From Erwinia sp. SLM-02 (lineage in GTDB: Bacteria; Pseudomonadota; Gammaproteobacteria; Enterobacterales; Enterobacteriaceae), in the NCBI RefSeq assembly GCF_037450285.1, contig NZ_JAQISN010000001.1, positions 2,232,001 through 2,296,000 of the forward strand: 64,000 nucleotides of DNA, written 5' to 3'. The notes under the pieces were generated by a model. That model worked only from the letters and a program-made list of their open reading frames with translations, searched no databases and had not been told where the DNA came from. The position numbers and the translations under genes are program-made. Of this stretch, positions 62,052 to 64,000 are shown piece by piece; positions within the stretch are counted from its first letter, which is position 1, and each line of letters starts with the position of its first letter.

Positions 62052-62930
62052 TCAGAACTGACCTTTAATCATTTTTAGTAAGTATTTGCCGTAATCATTT
62101 TTCGCCAGCGGCTCCGCCAGCTTTTTCACCTGCGCCGCATCGATAAACCCTTTGCGATAGGCAATCTCTTCCGGACAGGACACCTTCAGTCCCTGACGGT
62201 CTTCGATGGTCTTAATGAAGTTACTGGCTTCAATCAGGCTGTGGTGCGTACCGGTATCCAGCCACGCGTAGCCTCGACCCATCATCGCCACTTTCAGCGT
62301 GCCGCGCTCCATATAAAGGCGGTTGATGTCGGTGATTTCCAGCTCACCGCGCGGGGAAGGCTTCAGGCTTTTAGCCAGCTCAACGACGCTGTTGTCGTAG
62401 AAATAAAGGCCGGTCACCGCGTAGTTGCTTTTCGGCTCCAGCGGTTTTTCTTCCAGCGAGACCGCGATGCCCTGTCTGTCGAACTCGACGACGCCGTAGC
62501 GCTCCGGATCGTTGACGTGATAGGCAAATACCGTGGCTCCCGAAGGCTGACTGACGGCCTCCTCCAGCTCTTTCGGCAGATCGTGACCATAGAAAATATT
62601 ATCGCCGAGCACCAGCGCGCAGTTATCTTCACCGATAAACTCTTCGCCGATAATAAACGCCTGCGCCAGCCCGTCAGGGCTGTCCTGCACTTTATACTGC
62701 AGATTCAGCCCCCACTGACTACCGTCACCCAGCAGCTGCTCAAAGCGCGGCGTATCCTGTGGGGTACTGATAATCAGAATATCGCGGATCCCGGCCAGCA
62801 TCAGGGTGCTGATTGGGTAATAGATCATCGGCTTGTCGTAGATCGGCAGCAGCTGTTTGCTTACGGCCATGGTAACCGGATAGAGGCGGGTTCCGGAACC
62901 GCCAGCGAGAATAATGCCTTTACGCTTCAT
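62052..62930 (-). CDS. rfbA: Glucose-1-phosphate thymidylyltransferase RfbA
   Basis: This 292-residue enzyme starts MKRKGIILAGGSGTRLYPVTMAVSKQLLPIYDKPMIYYP with the nucleotide-binding Gly-rich loop, and contains LGDNIFYG and GYAWLDTGTHHSL. It forms dTDP-glucose, the precursor of rhamnose and of the WecE-like enzyme's substrate. Length is normal. Confidence 0.96.
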   Translation of the reverse strand: MKRKGIILAGGSGTRLYPVTMAVSKQLLPIYDKPMIYYPISTLMLAGIRDILIISTPQDTPRFEQLLGDGSQWGLNLQYKVQDSPDGLAQAFIIGEEFIGEDNCALVLGDNIFYGHDLPKELEEAVSQPSGATVFAYHVNDPERYGVVEFDRQGIAVSLEEKPLEPKSNYAVTGLYFYDNSVVELAKSLKPSPRGELEITDINRLYMERGTLKVAMMGRGYAWLDTGTHHSLIEASNFIKTIEDRQGLKVSCPEEIAYRKGFIDAAQVKKLAEPLAKNDYGKYLLKMIKGQF

Positions 62931-62966
62931 AATTTTTCTCTTTTTAATTCAAACGCAGTGCGTTAG

Positions 62967-63869
62967 TTAGCCCAGAATCTGCGAAACGTTGAGTTCCTGC
63001 AGCATTCGCCGCACGCCCAGCTGCCACTCGGGCAGGGTAAGTCCGAACGTCGTGCAGAATTTTTCGGTCACCAGTCGGGAATTTAGCGGGCGGCGTGCCG
63101 GGGTCGGGTAACGGCTTGTCGGCACCGCATGCAGATTTTTTAACGCAAGCTCGACACCCCTTTTTCTGGCTTCGGCAAAAACGAACTGGGCATAGTCGAA
63201 CCAGGTTGTTGTACCGGATGCCACCAGATGGTAAAGCCCTGCTGCATCGGGGATATGCTGCACCGTGCGGATTGCATGTGCGCTACAGTCTGCAATTAAA
63301 TCCGCACCGGTTGGTGCGCCAAACTGATCGTTAATCACCGACAGTTCTTCACGTTCTGCGGCAAGACGCAGCATGGTTCTGGCGAAGTTATTGCCCCGGC
63401 TGGCATACACCCAACTGGTTCTGAAGATTAAATGTTTTTTGCAGTGCTGCTGAATCGCCCGTTCGCCCGCCAGCTTGCTGGCACCGTAAACGTTCTGCGG
63501 ATCGGTCGCATCGCTTTCCTGCCAGGGGCGATCGCCCTCCCCCGGGAAGACATAATCGGTGGAGTAATGCACCAGCAGCGCGCCCAGCCGATGGGCTTCT
63601 TTTGCCAGGACCTCAACGGTCGCGGCATTGACCTGATGCGCCTGCTCCGCTTCCGACTCGGCTTTGTCCACCGCCGTCCAGGCGGCGGCATTCACAATCA
63701 CATCGGGCCGCAGCAGGCGCACGGTATCAGCGAGATCCTGCGGCCGGGTGAAGTCGCCGCAGTAGTCGGTTGAGTCAGAGGCCAGGGCCGTCAGCTGGCC
63801 CAACGGCGCAAGAGCACGCTGCAGTTCCCAACCTACCTGGCCGTTTTTACCCAATAGCAAAATCTTCAC
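62967..63869 (-). CDS. rfbD: dTDP-4-dehydrorhamnose reductase RfbD
   Basis: This 300-residue extended-SDR starts with GTG 63869 (MKILLLGKNGQVGWELQRAL), overlapping the rfbB stop in GTGA. A longer frame to 63902 exists but lies inside rfbB. It contains STDYVFPG and YGASKLAGE (Tyr/Lys pair). It reduces the last step to dTDP-L-rhamnose. Confidence 0.95.
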   Translation of the reverse strand: MKILLLGKNGQVGWELQRALAPLGQLTALASDSTDYCGDFTRPQDLADTVRLLRPDVIVNAAAWTAVDKAESEAEQAHQVNAATVEVLAKEAHRLGALLVHYSTDYVFPGEGDRPWQESDATDPQNVYGASKLAGERAIQQHCKKHLIFRTSWVYASRGNNFARTMLRLAAEREELSVINDQFGAPTGADLIADCSAHAIRTVQHIPDAAGLYHLVASGTTTWFDYAQFVFAEARKRGVELALKNLHAVPTSRYPTPARRPLNSRLVTEKFCTTFGLTLPEWQLGVRRMLQELNVSQILG

Positions 63870-64000
63870 GGCTGACGCCCGCTGTAGTTTTGCGCAATCC
63901 ACGACTGGTAGGCACCGCTTTTAACGTTGCTGACCCATTTAGCGTTATCCAGATACCACTGCACGGTTTTGCGAATGCCGCTTTCAAAAGTCTCCAGCGG
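63866..64000 (-). CDS. rfbB: dTDP-glucose 4,6-dehydratase RfbB, C-terminal end (truncated by window)
   Basis: The last 44 codons of a frame running off the window read PLETFESGIRKTVQWYL, then KWVSNVKSGAYQSW and end NYSGRQP, exactly the C-terminus of RfbB/RmlB. The stop TGA overlaps the rfbD start GTG. It would be the first rfb gene of the cluster; its active site is outside. Confidence 0.9.
   Translation of the reverse strand, partial: PLETFESGIRKTVQWYLDNAKWVSNVKSGAYQSWIAQNYSGRQP

Overview
The window looks like chromosome of a plant-associated enterobacterium of the Erwinia/Pantoea type. The backbone is GC-rich. The gene order tmaR-yeeA-sbmC-dacD-sbcB-plaP-(puu genes)-yeeZ-hisL-hisGDCBHAFI-wzz-gnd-O-antigen genes-rfbCADB follows the Escherichia coli layout, with lineage-specific insertions. 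The genus is an inference from gene content and order. No rRNA, tRNA, insertion sequence, prophage or CRISPR array was seen.

Layout. 1-3347: end of a sugar-uptake operon (GH13 glucosidase tail, PTS EIIBC, ScrY-like porin). 3402-10295: two minus-strand transcription units, a polar amino acid ABC transporter with an SDR dehydrogenase, and a 5-oxoprolinase operon (pxpB, pxpC, a biotin-carrier-like protein without the biotin lysine, pxpA). 10604-14769: a Nac-like LysR regulator, an aminotransferase, an RraA/HMG-aldolase-like protein and a 2-hydroxyacid dehydrogenase. Three sites of the form ATA-N9-TAT lie 87-99 bases upstream of three starts in this block and suggest one nitrogen-scavenging regulon. 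14887-17681: SRPBCC protein, LysR regulator and an old-yellow-enzyme reductase. 17690-18760: a gene-free kilobase rich in repeats, holding two related elements in opposite orientation whose hairpins have covarying stems and constant GGA-containing loops. 18762-25396: iron/heme block (TonB receptor with a Fur-box-like site, YqjI-like regulator, YqjH-like reductase, HbpS-like protein) plus a MATE exporter; short tandem arrays lie on both sides of the receptor. 25526-29338: Kdo hydroxylase, an orphan LacI, TmaR and YeeA. 29565-36583: sbmC, LysR, dacD, a second serine-type carboxypeptidase-like gene, sbcB, and plaP with a long leader ORF. 36882-42925: putrescine genes puuA and puuDRB (no puuC or puuE here), an unknown membrane protein, and yeeZ. 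43104-50401: complete histidine operon with leader and attenuator. 50462-64000: a YbaK-domain protein, wzz, gnd and an AT-rich O-antigen cluster (four glycosyltransferases, Wzy, Wzx, a WecE-like aminotransferase) followed by rfbC, rfbA, rfbD and the end of rfbB.

How parts work together. The PTS, glucosidase and porin form one route for an alpha-glucoside. The Pxp enzyme opens 5-oxoproline to glutamate, and the neighbouring transporter, aminotransferase and aldolase may feed related amino acids into central metabolism. PlaP and the Puu enzymes import and degrade putrescine. RfbB's product can serve both rhamnose synthesis and the WecE-like aminotransferase, giving an O-antigen likely to contain rhamnose and an amino-dideoxyhexose. 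Gene boundaries were refined using ribosome binding sites and overlaps. Statements about similarity rest on recalled family sequences, not on a search.
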